Source of the DNA: Delia radicum
Taxonomy: Eukaryota > Arthropoda > Insecta > Diptera > Anthomyiidae
Direction of reading: 5' to 3'
DNA length: 64,000 nucleotides
NCBI GenBank assembly: GCA_021234595.1
Contig: CM037852.1
Location: forward strand, 7,524,890-7,588,889
The notes under the pieces were generated by a model. The model had not been told where the DNA came from. It searched no databases and saw only the letters and a program-made list of their open reading frames with translations. A program made the position numbers and the translations under genes. Below are positions 43,240-54,729 of this stretch, in pieces. Each line of letters starts with the position of its first letter. Positions within the stretch are counted from its first letter, which is position 1.

Positions 43240-45842
43240 ATAAAGCAAATCAAACATATTAGCTAGGTTGATACTAGTATTTCGATCTGGATGAGAAGCT
43301 TGTGTGGGAGAATGGGACTAGAAATTGTGCATAACAATCGACCAACTCATTTTACTATTGGCCTTCCTGTAGCCAAGCTAATTGACTACTTTCTGGTCTC
43401 AAACTCTGATTTAATTGAAGATAGTGGACAATTTCAGTTTCCAGCCCTGAATTCGCGTCATGCGCTAATTTATCTATCAATGAAAGTGAGGACTGAATTG
43501 TTAGCAGAGAGAAGAACAATAAGAGATTATAGCAATTTTAATTTTGAAGACTGCAAAGCTGATGTGAGTAGGATCGATTTAGGGGAAATATATAACAATT
43601 CGGATGTCAATGGGCAAGTTGATTTCCTAAATGAGTTATTATTAGCATTGTATGACAAGCATGTACCGCTAAAAACAGTAGGACCTCGGAAAACCTCAAA
43701 CTGGATAAAATCTCCCATTATTATTCATGCCCAGGAACAGAGGGATAGGATGTACCGGGCATTTTTAGAAAACAAAACTAACGATAGATGGCGTGTGTAC
43801 TGCAAGTATAGGAATAAGGTAAAATCAGTAATAAGAAAGCAAAGAAACATCTATTTTCAAAACGTGTTTTCAAATTGCTCTCAAAAGCACATGTGGGGAG
43901 AAATAAGGCAGTTGGGTATTGTTGGAAATGATAATAGAGAGGTGGAAAGAATTGATGTTGAGAGATGCAATGAACATTTTGTAATGCCAGCTATTAATAA
44001 TGCACCGACTCTAATATTTCAGAATTTAAGTCATGATGAAGGTCTTAATGGTTTTTCTTTTAGTGCGATAGATGTCATAGATGTCTGGAATGCGATGAAT
44101 AGAATCAAATCGCAGGCTATTGGCCCGGATGGTGTTTCACTGAAATTTTTAAAACTAATATTTCCCCTAGTTTCTGGGTGTTTAGTACACATTTACAACT
44201 ATATTTTAACGTCATCAAATTATCCTAATTGCTGGAAGAATGCGAGAGTAATTCCTGTGCCTAAGGTTAAAAATCCCCAGAATTCCGCCGATTTCAGGCC
44301 TATTAGTATTTTGTCCGTGTGCTCAAAGGTTTTAGAGATTTTAATCTATGAACAAATATTGCAGAGTGTCTATTATAAACGTTGCATCTCAGATTTTCAA
44401 TCAGGTTTTAGGAAAAACCGCAATACGACCACTCTCATGGCAAGTCTGGTTGATGAGATTAGAGAAAAAATGGATAGCAAAAATGTTGTTGTATTAGTCA
44501 GCTTGGATTTGAGTAGGGCTTTTGAGTCAGTATGTCACGAAATATTATTGAATAAACTATTTTCGCTATTTTCTTTTTCTAAAACTGCCTGTTTGTTGAT
44601 TTCTTCATTTTTATTAAGCCGAAAACAGTTTGTACAATGCGGGGGAAAGGTGTTCTTCGCTCAGAAATATCTTTAGAGGTGTCCCACAAGGGTCTATATT
44701 AGGACCATTACTTTTTAGTGCTTACGTTAACGATATCTTTGACAGCATACCTGGCATTTGTAGTCACTTATATGCGGATGATCTTCAGTTATTGTTCTCA
44801 GCAAAAAAGGAGAATATTAGTGTTTTATCGACTAGCATTCGGAATAGTTTACAACAGATTGAAAGTTGGTGTAGCGATAATTTTATAGTGCTTAACGTAT
44901 CCAAATCTAAGGCAATGATATTTAATGATGATGGTATTACTGTGCCAAGAATCTTCTTAAACAATCTGGAAGTGTGCTATGTTAGTTATTTTAAGGCGCT
45001 TGGTTTTTATATTGATAACAAACTTGGATTTGATTGTCACATAAACTTTCTTTTCTCACGTTTGTCGTATGGGTTGCGTAAGCTTTACAGTATTGATTGT
45101 TATTTACCTTTGCAAACCAGAAAGTTGGTAGCTCATGCTACTCTAATGCCAATTATTTTATATGGGATAGAAATATATTCTGGTACAACTGAATCTAATA
45201 TGCTCCGTTTGGAGAGATATTTTAATAGAATTATACGATATGTATATAGACTAAAAGTGCGAGACCATGTAACTGCTCATGTGATAGATTTTTTGGGATG
45301 CTCGTTTAAGGCTTTTGTAAAAATAAGACTAATGACGCTTTTTTATAAAGCGCTTAAGTGTGGGTCACCAAACTACATTGTGTCCAGGTTTTGTTTTGGA
45401 AATTCGTCAAGATGCAGGTCATTATTTTCTCCAAGGTTTCATTCGTTAGTAATGAAAAGGTCATGTATAGTTAGAGTTTGTAGTATCTGGAACTCTTTTA
45501 TACCGTATTGTGAAAGGCATTTTGCTCACTCGGTGAAGGAATTTAAGGGCAAATTAATTTCTCATTTATGAATTCGTTGAATCATTATGTTGGTAGTGGA
45601 TACTATAAAAGATGTGTGACAAAAGACAAAATAAATTTTAATACATTTTTAGGGAAACATTTCCATATCCATAGTTAGGGTTAAGTTAACATAAGTTCTT
45701 TATTTAGAAAATAATTTAAATACTTATAATTTAAGGAAATTACAAATTGTATGTGCCATTTGAACAACTATGTAATCGTTTTGGCCTAATGGGCTTATAG
45801 ATTATGAATAAATAAATTGAAATTGAAATTGAAATTGAAAGA
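43240..45842 (+). mobile_element. 5'-truncated non-LTR retrotransposon (CR1/L2-group-like) ending in GAAATT repeats
   Basis: Coding from about 43266 to 45571, then a 270-bp 3' UTR ending AATAAATAAATTGAAATTG with four or so GAAATT hexamers instead of poly(A). Hexamer tails are usual in CR1/L2-related groups. ORF1 and most of the endonuclease are missing (5' truncation). It lies between about 140-bp direct repeats. Confidence 0.85.
43266..45571 (+). pseudogene. Non-LTR retrotransposon ORF2: endonuclease C-terminus plus reverse transcriptase, one frameshift
   Basis: Two overlapping frames. Frame 1 (43291-44676, 461 residues) begins inside an AP endonuclease: LIDYFLVS at 30-37, and the usual SDH catalytic motif appears as SRH at 55-57. 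Then the RT: GPDGVSLKFLK (278-288), ARVIPVPKV and DFRPISILS, DFQSGFRKNRNTT, and the domain-A aspartate in SLDLSRAF (D406). Frame 2 (from 44630) continues with GVPQGSILGPLLFSAYVND, the intact YADD box (48-51 of that frame), the thumb, and a C-terminus ending WNSF...SVKEFKGKLISHL. The shift falls at or near the 5-G run at 44640-44645. Most RT motifs are intact and only one frameshift is present, so decay is modest. It copies RNA into DNA at nicked targets when whole. This copy cannot, without the EN N-terminus. Confidence 0.9.
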
Positions 45843-45872
45843 TCTCATCAAAACCCGAAGTTTTAGAAAACC

Positions 45873-46012
45873 TAGAGCCTCCATAATATGCAGAGCTTTA
45901 ACAAAAAACCTATTAATCATCAATTTTACTCCATTCTTGTCATTTTAATAATCAAGCACGTGGTTAGGATCTTTTCCTAGCAAGCATCATGACGTTACTA
46001 AACTTTGAAGAC
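45873..46012 (+). repeat. Direct repeat flanking the 43-45.8 kb retrotransposon, right copy
   Basis: AGAGCCTCCATAATATGCAG, CTTTAACAAAAAACCTATTA, AATCAAGCACGTGGTTAGG, GACGTTACTAAAC. Same order as 42946-43085. Confidence 0.85.
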
Positions 46013-46019
46013 TAAAAAT

Positions 46020-47085
46020 GTTCTGAGGTGAAAAACTTGTAGATGAGGTTAAAAAAATATTGAGGGTAAAAATATACCAAAACCACTCGAGTCTTATACT
46101 ATTGCTATAAAAAAAATCGTACCATATAAACAATAAATTTGATTAACTTCTTGTAGGGTATATTTCAAGAGAGTTTTGTCTGACTTGAACCGGATTGTTT
46201 TTTGTTGGTTTGTCTAAAGTGCGTTTGTTTTTATGATGAGTTTTTCTTTAACTCTATGACGTTTGTTAACGCATTGAGAATTAATAAGAAATTGTGGAAA
46301 GATTTTTAGATTTATATATGTGGCTTATAACTGAGAAAGAGAATTTTTTTTTAAATTTTTAAAATATATCTAATGAGCTCTAAGAGAGTAAAGTACGCCA
46401 GTACTGCAAAATAGAGGATATCTTAGGGATAGTGGAAATTTTCTATATATGTGTTATGGTTAACGTGACCAACTGATTTTGATCAAAAAACGGGATACTT
46501 AAATTTTTTTCTAATAATACGGATTTTATCAAATATGTAAAAATTAATTTCCGAGCAAATATTACTTCAAAAAATTTGTGGAGCTACAGTAGTCGCTCGG
46601 TTATATGAACTAATTCAAACAGATTATGTGAACATTAATCGAGAGAATATAAAATAAGTAATTCAAATGATTTTTATTACATAACGTTTTTTTTTTTAAT
46701 AAGTTTTTTAATAATTAATGTACATGGAAGTAGTCGGTTATATTTTTTTTGGACTTTTTTTGCTTCAAGGGATTTCTGTAGTGCCTTGCCCTCAAAAGAC
46801 TAAAGACAATCACTCAAAACTCAACACTCAAAACATTAAAAAAAATCAACGGTTGCAGGTTCTTCACTTATTTCGGGGATAAACATACTTCTAATATGAC
46901 AAACATTTAAAAAAATCAACGGTTGAAAGCTGTTTACATAATAGAGATGGGCTGTGTTCACTCTTTAGAACCTCCTGTGCTTAAATTTTGGTTTAAAGTT
47001 TACATAACTGGATATTCATATAACCGAGCGACTACTGTATTATAATTTTAAAATTTTCTGATCTTAGTAACATTTTACAAGTACT
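46020..47085. other. AT-rich stretch, no gene
   Basis: TAGTCGCTCGGTTATATGAA (about 46590) is inverted near 47020 (TTCATATAACCGAGCGACTA), suggesting an undetermined foldback of about 0.45 kb. Confidence 0.5.
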
Positions 47086-47274
47086 TACACAAAACGAACA
47101 AGTTTTCAATTTATTTTTGATCAATGGTGATAATTGTTAACTTCGAGCTCATATATTAGTTCTCATTTAGTGGGATAACTAGGTTATATAATAAATAATT
47201 GATTTTAATAAAGGTTTAGGATATAGTAAAGAGGGATATAATTTAATATTTAAATTCTTTGAATTGGATAAGTA

Positions 47275-47669
47275 CACTCAGGGAACTTCTGCTTTAAAAA
47301 AATGTAGTTGTTTGGGTTGTAATACAGTTTCATTATTTTTAATGTAAATGTAAGTCTTTTGTAGAACAAATAAAATTTTTAACTAACCTTGTAGTTCATT
47401 TAAAAAAACAACTAACATCAAATGACTGTTTTATGATTTTACATTAATTTTTTACAGTTGTTTTTTGTTATTTAAATAAATAAATTTTTGTTGATTTTTT
47501 ACTACCATGTGGTTCATTTTTACTACAATTGTTAGTCATTTTTTGAACATTAAAAAACAAATGACAATGTTAGTTGAATTTAATAAAATGTAAGTCGTCC
47601 TTTTTTTAAATGAAATTTCCTTTGTTTTTGACTAAAATTGCTGTCTTTACCAACATAATTTCCTAAGTG
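47275..47669. mobile_element. TA-flanked MITE F (copy 2)
   Basis: CACTCAGGGAACTTCTGC... to ...TTTCCTAAGTG, TA at 47273-47274 and 47670-47671. Inverted relative to copy 1 at 23090-23477. Confidence 0.8.
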
Positions 47670-47769
47670 TAATCTTAGTTTTTTGATTGTATAATATTTT
47701 GAATAGTATTTAATGTTCAAGGTCTGTACGGATTATTTCCATAGACTTAAATAAAATAAAAAAAAATAT

Positions 47770-48867
47770 TGAGTTTGTGATTTAACATAACAAATATCTC
47801 TAGAAATTCTAATAACAAAGTCCCCTGAAGATTTCCTTAGGCAGGAATGAAATCCGGATAGGGACACGCCTACATCAGATTGCTTTTCACAATTTGTTAA
47901 ATAAGTTTTGGGATTTTAGCACATTTAATTACTATAAATGCAATTAATGTTTATCCCGATGAAAATAAATTTAAATAACAAATATGCAGGTGCTTGTGCA
48001 AATTTAAATGTAACTGACACTAATAGAAAACATATGATTTTCTATTGTTGATTTACTTGAATAAACGTCACTACATTGCTAGGTCTGTCAAAAAAACAGA
48101 GTAGTATTTGGAAGATGACAAAGCCAATTGTGACAATTTTTTGTTGTTGTTTTGGTTTTTCTTTGATATTTTAAATTTTGAATCTCGCTCCTAGACGAGG
48201 ACAAGAAATTCTCATTGAGTTTGTGATTGAACATAACAAATATCTCTAGAAATTCTAATAACAAAGTCCCCTGAAGATTTCCTTAGGCAGGAATGAAATC
48301 CGGATAGGGACACGCCTACATCAGATTGCTTTTCACAATTTGTTAAATAAGTTTTGGGATTTTAGCACATTTAATTTCTATAAATGCAATTAATGTTTAT
48401 CCCGATGAAAATAAATTTAAATAACAAATATGCAGGTGCTTGTGTAAATTTAAATGTAACTGACACTAATAGAAAACATATGATTTTCTATTGTTGATTT
48501 ACTTGAATAAACGTCACTACATTGCTAGGTCTGTCAAAAAAACAGAGTAGTATTTGGAAGATGACAAAGCCAATTGTGACAATTTTTTGTTGTTGTTTTG
48601 GTTTTTCTTTGATATTTTAAATTTTGAATCTCGCTCCTAGACGAGGACAAGAAATTCTCATTGAGTTTGTGATTTAACATAACAAATATCTCTAGAAATT
48701 CTAATAACAAAGTCCCCTGAAGATTTCCTTAGGCAGGAATGAAATCCGGATAGGGACACGCCTACATCAGATTGCTTTTCACAATTTGTTAAATAAGTTT
48801 TGGGATTTTAGCACATTTAATTACTATAAATGCAATTAATGTTTATCCCGATGAAAATAAATTTAAA
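47770..48867 (+). repeat. 446-bp tandem repeat, about 2.5 units
   Basis: Units begin TGAGTTTGTGATT at 47770, 48216 and 48662, exactly 446 bases apart, and differ at only a few positions by eye. The third ends after 206 bases at the family B junction. Each unit holds CCCCTGAAGATTTCCTTAGG followed by CAGGAATGAAATCCGGAT. No ORF. Confidence 0.92.
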
Positions 48868-49089
48868 TGAATGTTTGATGTTTGCATGGGATTGTCACTT
48901 CTTTCAAAACGTGTTCTGGTGATGGGAACCTAGAAAACTCCCGAAATAGATCTATCAACACATTCCTGAAAGTGGCCAATTAATAAATTTGAAAACAAAA
49001 TATATATAGATTATTTGTTAGGACAATAGTTAAGAAATATAGAGTATGGCCTCGAACTTGAATAATTTTCATTTTCATAGTAACATTTT

Positions 49090-51340
49090 TTATTTCGTCG
49101 GATATTATTTTTTTTAAAACAATTTTCTTAGTTAAATTTAACTATTTTGTTTGCAAAATATTTGTCACCTATATTTTACACATTTCCGAAAAGTTATCCA
49201 ATCGTTTGAAGGCCGTATGTAAAATTCTCCCATATAAAAGATGTATATAAAATTCTGAAAAATACCAACATTTTATGTATTTTTTACTATTTTCTCGCAA
49301 AAAATGGTAGTTTTTTAATACACTTTAAATTTGTTTATTTTGAGATCCTGTTTCTTAAATAAATAAATAATAAAATTTGCATTTTCTTTGTATGGTTTAA
49401 AATTTGGTTTTGCCAAACGACTGTTCTTATGGCACATTTAAGTCTTCGATTCGAAGATAATTCATAATTTTTAAATCCCGTCAATTTATAATTCCTAAAT
49501 TTCTTAAATATTAATCATTTTTAAAAATGTTCATTATTGTTTGTAAAAATTCTATTTTGGAAAAAAATCGGAAAATAATATCAAAGTGGGATCAGCCCTC
49601 AAAAAGCGGGATCAAACATGCCAAAAGCGGAATGGTTGGTCAGGTTAGTTATTGTACTCGTTTTTCATTTTTAATAAGTTTTTTCGAACATTCTGCTCTC
49701 AATTGGGTTTGAATAAAGAAGTAGAGATTTTTGTTTAATGTTTGTTTGTGAACAAATTTGCTACTATTTGATAAAAAATAATAAAAGCTGGAATGGATGC
49801 TTGGCCGGTTGGTTGTTGGGTTGGCTGGCTGGCTGACTGGCTGGCTAGTTAGTTTTAGTTCTCTGTATGTGATTGTGTTTTTTAATATTTTTTTTTCATT
49901 TTTTTAGTTTTCTATAGATATATGACTGTCTAGGCGCTTCGCACTTAAGTTACCTCATTTTTATTGCCTTACAATTGACTCAGTTGTAATCATACTTTAC
50001 AAACGTAAGCAACGTTTCAAACAAGGAAATCAAAAAAAAAAAAAAACTTTTATAAAATAATATTTTTTAAAGAAAATAATAAAAAATTTAACTAACTTAA
50101 GGAAATTTTAATTACTTCATTAAAAAAAAAAAATTTAAATAGTGTAAACAAAATTAAAAAAAAACTTGTGCTAAATAGTAAAAATTTTAACAAAATTATT
50201 GAAAAAAAAGGTTTCTTGTTTTCAATAACATTTTATTTTAAGCTTTTGTAAGTATTTTTTTTTGTTTTATAAATTTTATAAATTCGCTTAAGTTTATTAA
50301 ATTTCTATAATCCTCTTACAAATGTTTTTTTTTTTTTTTAAATATCAATTTTATTTGTATATTTTTTCTATTAATTTTTTTTTTTTCAAAATTTAATGTT
50401 GAAATTGTGTAAATTTTTTGTTTGTAGACTTTTTTTCATCTATTTTTTGCCATGATTTTTTTCTTTGATTTTTTTTTTCCTTGATATATTTTTTTTTACT
50501 ATGACTAGCTCTACTATAATCTCAACAAGTTTTGATATATGATTTTTATCCATTTTAAGTTGTATTTATGTTTGTTGTATAAATTCAACTTCATATCAAC
50601 GATTTTTCTTACAAATGTTAGTTTTTCCTTTAATTTTTTGCTCTTGTTGTTGTTGTTGTTTGTAAGGCTGTTGATGTTGCATTAACATCATAAAACCAGA
50701 TTAAAATTTACAAAAAAAAAAAAAAACAAAAAATTTGAATGATGGAAACTTGGTGGAAAATTGAAGAAAAAAAAATATGTCTTCATTGATTTAAAAAAAG
50801 ATTTGTAACAAAATCAAAAAAAAAAAAAATGATAGTGTCTCGTAATTATATTTCAATATTGTATTTATCATTAACATTTCTAACAAGAATTTTCAGATAT
50901 AATCTAAATAAAATTTGAATATCAATTACATAGAAAAGAAAATTTAATTAAAAATGTTGATGACTTTACTGTCATATATCTTTTAGAGGAAGAAAAAAAA
51001 ACATTAAAGCAAGATCGATTATCTTTAATCTAAAAACAAATTCTTTTTACTTTAATTTGCATTTTTATGAGGTTTTTTTTTTATTACTTTTAAGATAACC
51101 AGAAAAATATGTAATTAAAAATATATTTGAAAACTAATCTTTTAACGACAAATTCAAAAAAAAATCAACGAATACCCATTTTTTTCTGTGATTTACATTT
51201 AAATGAGATTTTTTAACAGATTATATTACAAAAATTACAATTATTTAGTTTGTTTGCATGACATATTTTCAAATATTTTACAAAACTTGTGGCAAATTAA
51301 TTATTCTGTGATTTGCATTTAAATAAGATTTAGTAGCCCA
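49090..51340. other. AT-rich stretch, no gene; simple repeats
   Basis: A GGCT/GGTT simple-sequence tract lies at about 49795-49858 and a TTG run near 50645-50661. Long T and A runs lie throughout 50000-50840. The open frame at 49527-49712 has no domain. Confidence 0.45.
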
Positions 51341-51341
51341 G

Positions 51342-51690
51342 CAAAACTTTCTATTAACTGGTAATAAGTTCGGGAATAAGAAATGAAGGGCGGTAACTGG
51401 TTAATTTTCTATTACAAACCCTATTATTTTAACAAGGGCATGTCCATTCTGGCAGCACCTTACAAAACACATATTACCTCCAGAGTATATGTGATAAGTT
51501 TTTTTTTTTAATTTTATTTGTTGATATTCGATATTTAAAAGTTTTTAACTAAAAACTTTATATATGAAATTTTTTATAAGTTTTGGATGGTAAAATAAAC
51601 TTTTTGTAATAAGGAGGTAACATGTTACTTTTCTATTACAAACCCTATTATTTTAACAACACTTACAGGTAAAGAGTTATCAAAATTTTG
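51342..51690. repeat. Fragment related to CCCAG-terminal elements
   Basis: Starts AGCCCAGCAAAACTTTCTAT like element C. CTATTACAAACCCTATTATT is present twice (about 51408 and 51633). No tRNA-like module is visible, so it is partial. Confidence 0.45.
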
Positions 51691-51699
51691 TTATTTAAA

Positions 51700-52590
51700 T
51701 CTATAATTTTTAGATCGAATATTATTTTAAAATTGTCAAATTTGTAGAAAAAATTTGTATTATATTAAATTGTATGTATAAACGAACTAATTATACCATA
51801 AATATTTTGAATGATGTGACTGTGTTTTTTTTTAATTTTATATATTTTCTGTTTTCAATATAGTTTAATTATTCTGATGATGATTTGATGTACTTACAAT
51901 TAAAATTATTGAATAATGATTAAATTTTGTTGGTTACAATGGAATTCTAACCAATTTATTCTCTGTGTGAAATAACGCTGTAAAAAGCATGTGCAAATTT
52001 GAGGTCTTTACTATACAAATAATAAAAAAAAAATTAAACTATTGGTCCAGGGTTGCAATATAATTAATTGAAAAATACAATTTTGTGTGAGATGTTGGTT
52101 AGTTCGGTTAAAGATCATGAATATTTTTTCCATATTAAAAAAAAAAAAAAAAAAAATTCACTAAAATACAATTTTTTAAATTTTTTTAAAGCACTTTTTT
52201 GAAAAATTAATTATTTATATAATTAAGACGGATGTTATAAAAGTTATATGCCGATTTGCTTAAGGACGTATGGTAAAATTATTTGAATGAGAAACATTTA
52301 TTTATTTTTGTTTTTTTAAATAAAAAATTGGATTATGAAATTTCCGATCTTGTAAAAACTTTAATATTCAGAAAATTACTTCATTTTTTTTTCTTATGTA
52401 AAAAATTAGCTATTTTCTTCCAACAAACAAAAAAAATATTAAAAATTGATTTGCCAGTTTTGCCATATTATAATTTTAAAAAATTGTCTAAAAACACCAA
52501 TCTCAAAAATAGTGAAAATCCGATAGATCAAATTGTATATTATGGTTTGATAGATATTTGCTTTAAAAACAAATAAAAATAAAATAATTT
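51700..52590. other. AT-rich stretch, no gene
   Basis: The Lys/Phe-rich open frame at 52283-52576 has no recognisable domain and looks like chance in AT-rich DNA. A run near 52137-52155. Confidence 0.45.
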
Positions 52591-52602
52591 AAAACATATC
52601 TT

Positions 52603-52788
52603 TACCCCGTTAAGTATATACAAACCATCAAAGTTTGAATTTAAATTGCGCATACCATCGGTAGAGGGCGCAATAAGTGTACAAAAACTTCAGAAAAAGC
52701 TTACTGATACACCATTACATCTTTATACCAAATTTCGTTAAAAAAAAAAATTCCCACGGGATCGATCAGTGCTATAAAATGGGTTAAA
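52603..52788 (-). repeat. piggyBac-like TTAACCC-ended MITE
   Basis: The right end AAATGGGTTAAAC and left end CCCCGTTAAGTATA are a TTAACCC-type pair. ATTTAAATTCAAACTTTGATG on the minus strand matches the 39.7-kb block. Confidence 0.5.
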
Positions 52789-52817
52789 CAAATAATTTTT
52801 TAAATAAAAGTTATAAC

Positions 52818-54121
52818 CAGCGCTGCCAGCTTTGACGATTAGTCTCCATTTTGACGATTTTTAAAGTGAAATATAAAAAAATGACGATTGACGATTTTAC
52901 TAAATTCATTGTATGGAAAATGGCGATTTTTAAAAATTTGTTAATTTTATCGAATTTTTCAATGTTTTTCTCTATATTTTAGTGATAAAATTTAATCAAG
53001 TTTCTTCTTATTTAAAATATCTTAATAAAGTGTGATAATATGATCTCCAATATATCAAAAATCATTTATTTACTGATTAAAAGATCAATTACATAAAAAC
53101 TTTTATCACTTTGAAAGACTTATTTTAATTAGATTAAAAAAAAAAAAAAAAAACGAAAACCGAAAGGATTTTTTTTTTTTGTTATACCAACACTCAGGGG
53201 ATGCCCCCTATAATGCAATACGTTGTGCTGATATCAGGAAATTAGGTTATGGGGAGGAGGAAAGAGGGAGTAGTGTTTGTGAATATTTGATTTGAATTTC
53301 GCTACATTGTAAGTGACAGGGAAGACCTCCGCGGGGAGTTTATTCCACATACGTCTAGTACGGCTGATGAACGAATTTTCCCTGTAATGCATTGTGCGGT
53401 TCACTGGACAATCGACTACAAACGGATGAGCTCTGCTAGATAAGCGAGTGTTTCGAATGAAAATACGGGCCCTGGGGATAAGTTCACTTATCTCAGCAGA
53501 ACAATTTCCATGGTAATATCGATAGAACAATGTTACACAACCCACATTCCGACAATGCTCCAATGAGTCAATAGAGCTTGATACCCTCTCGTCATTGATG
53601 AGCGCCGACGCCCTCCTTTGCACACGGTCCAGAAGCTCCAAAATAGACTTTTTATATATTTTTAAAAGTTAAATCCAAAAATTAAAATGTTTTAAATGTT
53701 CCAAATAATTAGCTTCAAAATCACAGACAAAAGAGTGATTTTTCACGTTTATTGATTCTAGCTAAACCAATATTTTTCCTAATTGGTACTTTTTTGTATG
53801 CCCAAATTTTGTAAAACGAAATATCGAAAAAAAAATTTACATTTTGTTATGGATTTTTGCAGATTTTAAAATAGGTCGTGTTCTTAAGACTCAGAGCCGT
53901 TTGTAAAGGAGCTTATTATAAAAAGGACATCAAAATGTTGAAATAATTACAAATAAAGTGATTAAAACGAAGTTTTAAATAAACTTTCCCCTTTTTTGTG
54001 AACTATAATGAGTGTTGAAGTTTTCGATTTTTTTTGACGATTTATCATTCTCAAAAAGACGATTTTGACGATTTTTTCACAAAAATTTACGATTTTTTAA
54101 CAAATTAGGTTGGCAACACTG
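52818..54121. mobile_element. hAT-like non-autonomous element with nested CR1-like 3' end
   Basis: CAGCGCTGCCAGCTTTGACG at the left; the right end, reverse-complemented, is CAGTGTTGCCAACC. Both arms are rich in GACGATTTT words. Flanks GTTATAAC (52810-52817) and GTTATTAC (54122-54129) form an 8-bp TSD with one mismatch. The retrotransposon fragment at 53169-53648 lies inside. Confidence 0.7.
53169..53648 (-). pseudogene. CR1/jockey-like non-LTR retrotransposon 3' end (copy 3)
   Basis: Minus strand. The T run at 53169-53180 is the poly(A) tail. The frame (53641-53234) is open for 135 residues: LLDRVQRRASALINDERVSS, SLEHCRNVGCVTLFYRYYHG, NTRLSSRAHPFVVDCPVNRT, RTRRMWNKLPAEVFPVTYN, HKHYSLFPPPHNLIS, stop. 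This is the region C-terminal to the RT core. No RT or endonuclease motif remains, because the element is cut at KSILELLD. The best preserved of the three copies, and it lets the frameshift in copy 2 be seen. Confidence 0.85.
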
Positions 54122-54502
54122 GTTATTACGGTTACGTCCCTGATACGTACAGTGACATTAGAAGAAACATTGGAATTTTAATTAACTATTTGTAAGCCGA
54201 TCACAGATGACCAATATAATTGGTTTACATTGTATTGATATTTGCACACATACATTTCAATGATTTAAGAAAACAATATGCTAAATTAAATTGATCAATA
54301 TTTTCCATTCTATAAGAAATTTGCAAAATTTGCCTCATTTTTTTTTATAAAACAACGCTTAAGTGTTTTTTTTTTTTTTGCAATAATTTATGTTCTGTTT
54401 TTATTTTTTAAAAAACACAAATAACAGATTTGATGAAAAAAAAAATAAATTTCAATATTACCCACAGACTTTTCAATAATACTGAAAAACAAAAATACAA
54501 AT

Positions 54503-54727
54503 GAAGAGCTTATTGTAAAAACTCGATAAGCCACATTTACTGTTTTATGGATTTACGCTGTTTTCTTGGCATCCATTTGACAGAAGTCTGGCTTAAACTC
54601 TTATTGCAGGTACCTATAGTATAAAGGTGCTGCAAAATTCATATTGGTTGCATTATTTTAACGTTTAAAAGGCGAAAACAAACTAATAATAAACTGTGAC
54701 TTATCAAGTTTTTACAATAAGCCCTTC
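54503..54727. mobile_element. 225-bp MITE with TIR GAAGrGCTTATTGTAAAAAC
   Basis: Left GAAGAGCTTATTGTAAAAAC, followed by TCGATAAGCCACA; right (reverse complement) GAAGGGCTTATTGTAAAAAC, then TTGATAAGTCACA. AAAT lies on both sides and may be a 4-bp TSD. Confidence 0.75.
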
Positions 54728-54729
54728 AA

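Larger units (their letters stand above)
47088..49085 (+). repeat. Family B copy split by a 1.67-kb insertion
   Basis: The left part 47088-47190 ends TGGGATAACTAGGTTATAT. The right part resumes at 48867 with ATGAATGTTTGATGTTTGCA and runs to GAGTATGGCCTCGAACTTG near 49065. In the copies at 6.6 kb and 57.6 kb these two parts are contiguous. The insertion holds MITE F copy 2 and the 446-bp array. Confidence 0.8.

Noticed and set aside
42946..46012. LTR retrotransposon with 140-bp LTRs
   Set aside because: The enclosed protein is a non-LTR RT with an AP-endonuclease remnant, with no protease, integrase or primer-binding site, and the repeats do not start TG or end CA.
47770..48867. CRISPR-like array
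   Set aside because: Units of 446 bp without short repeat/spacer structure, in clearly eukaryotic sequence.
47088..49085. Family B as a Helitron
   Set aside because: There is a hairpin near the 3' end, but I could not find the 5' TC and 3' CTRR termini or an A|T insertion site.
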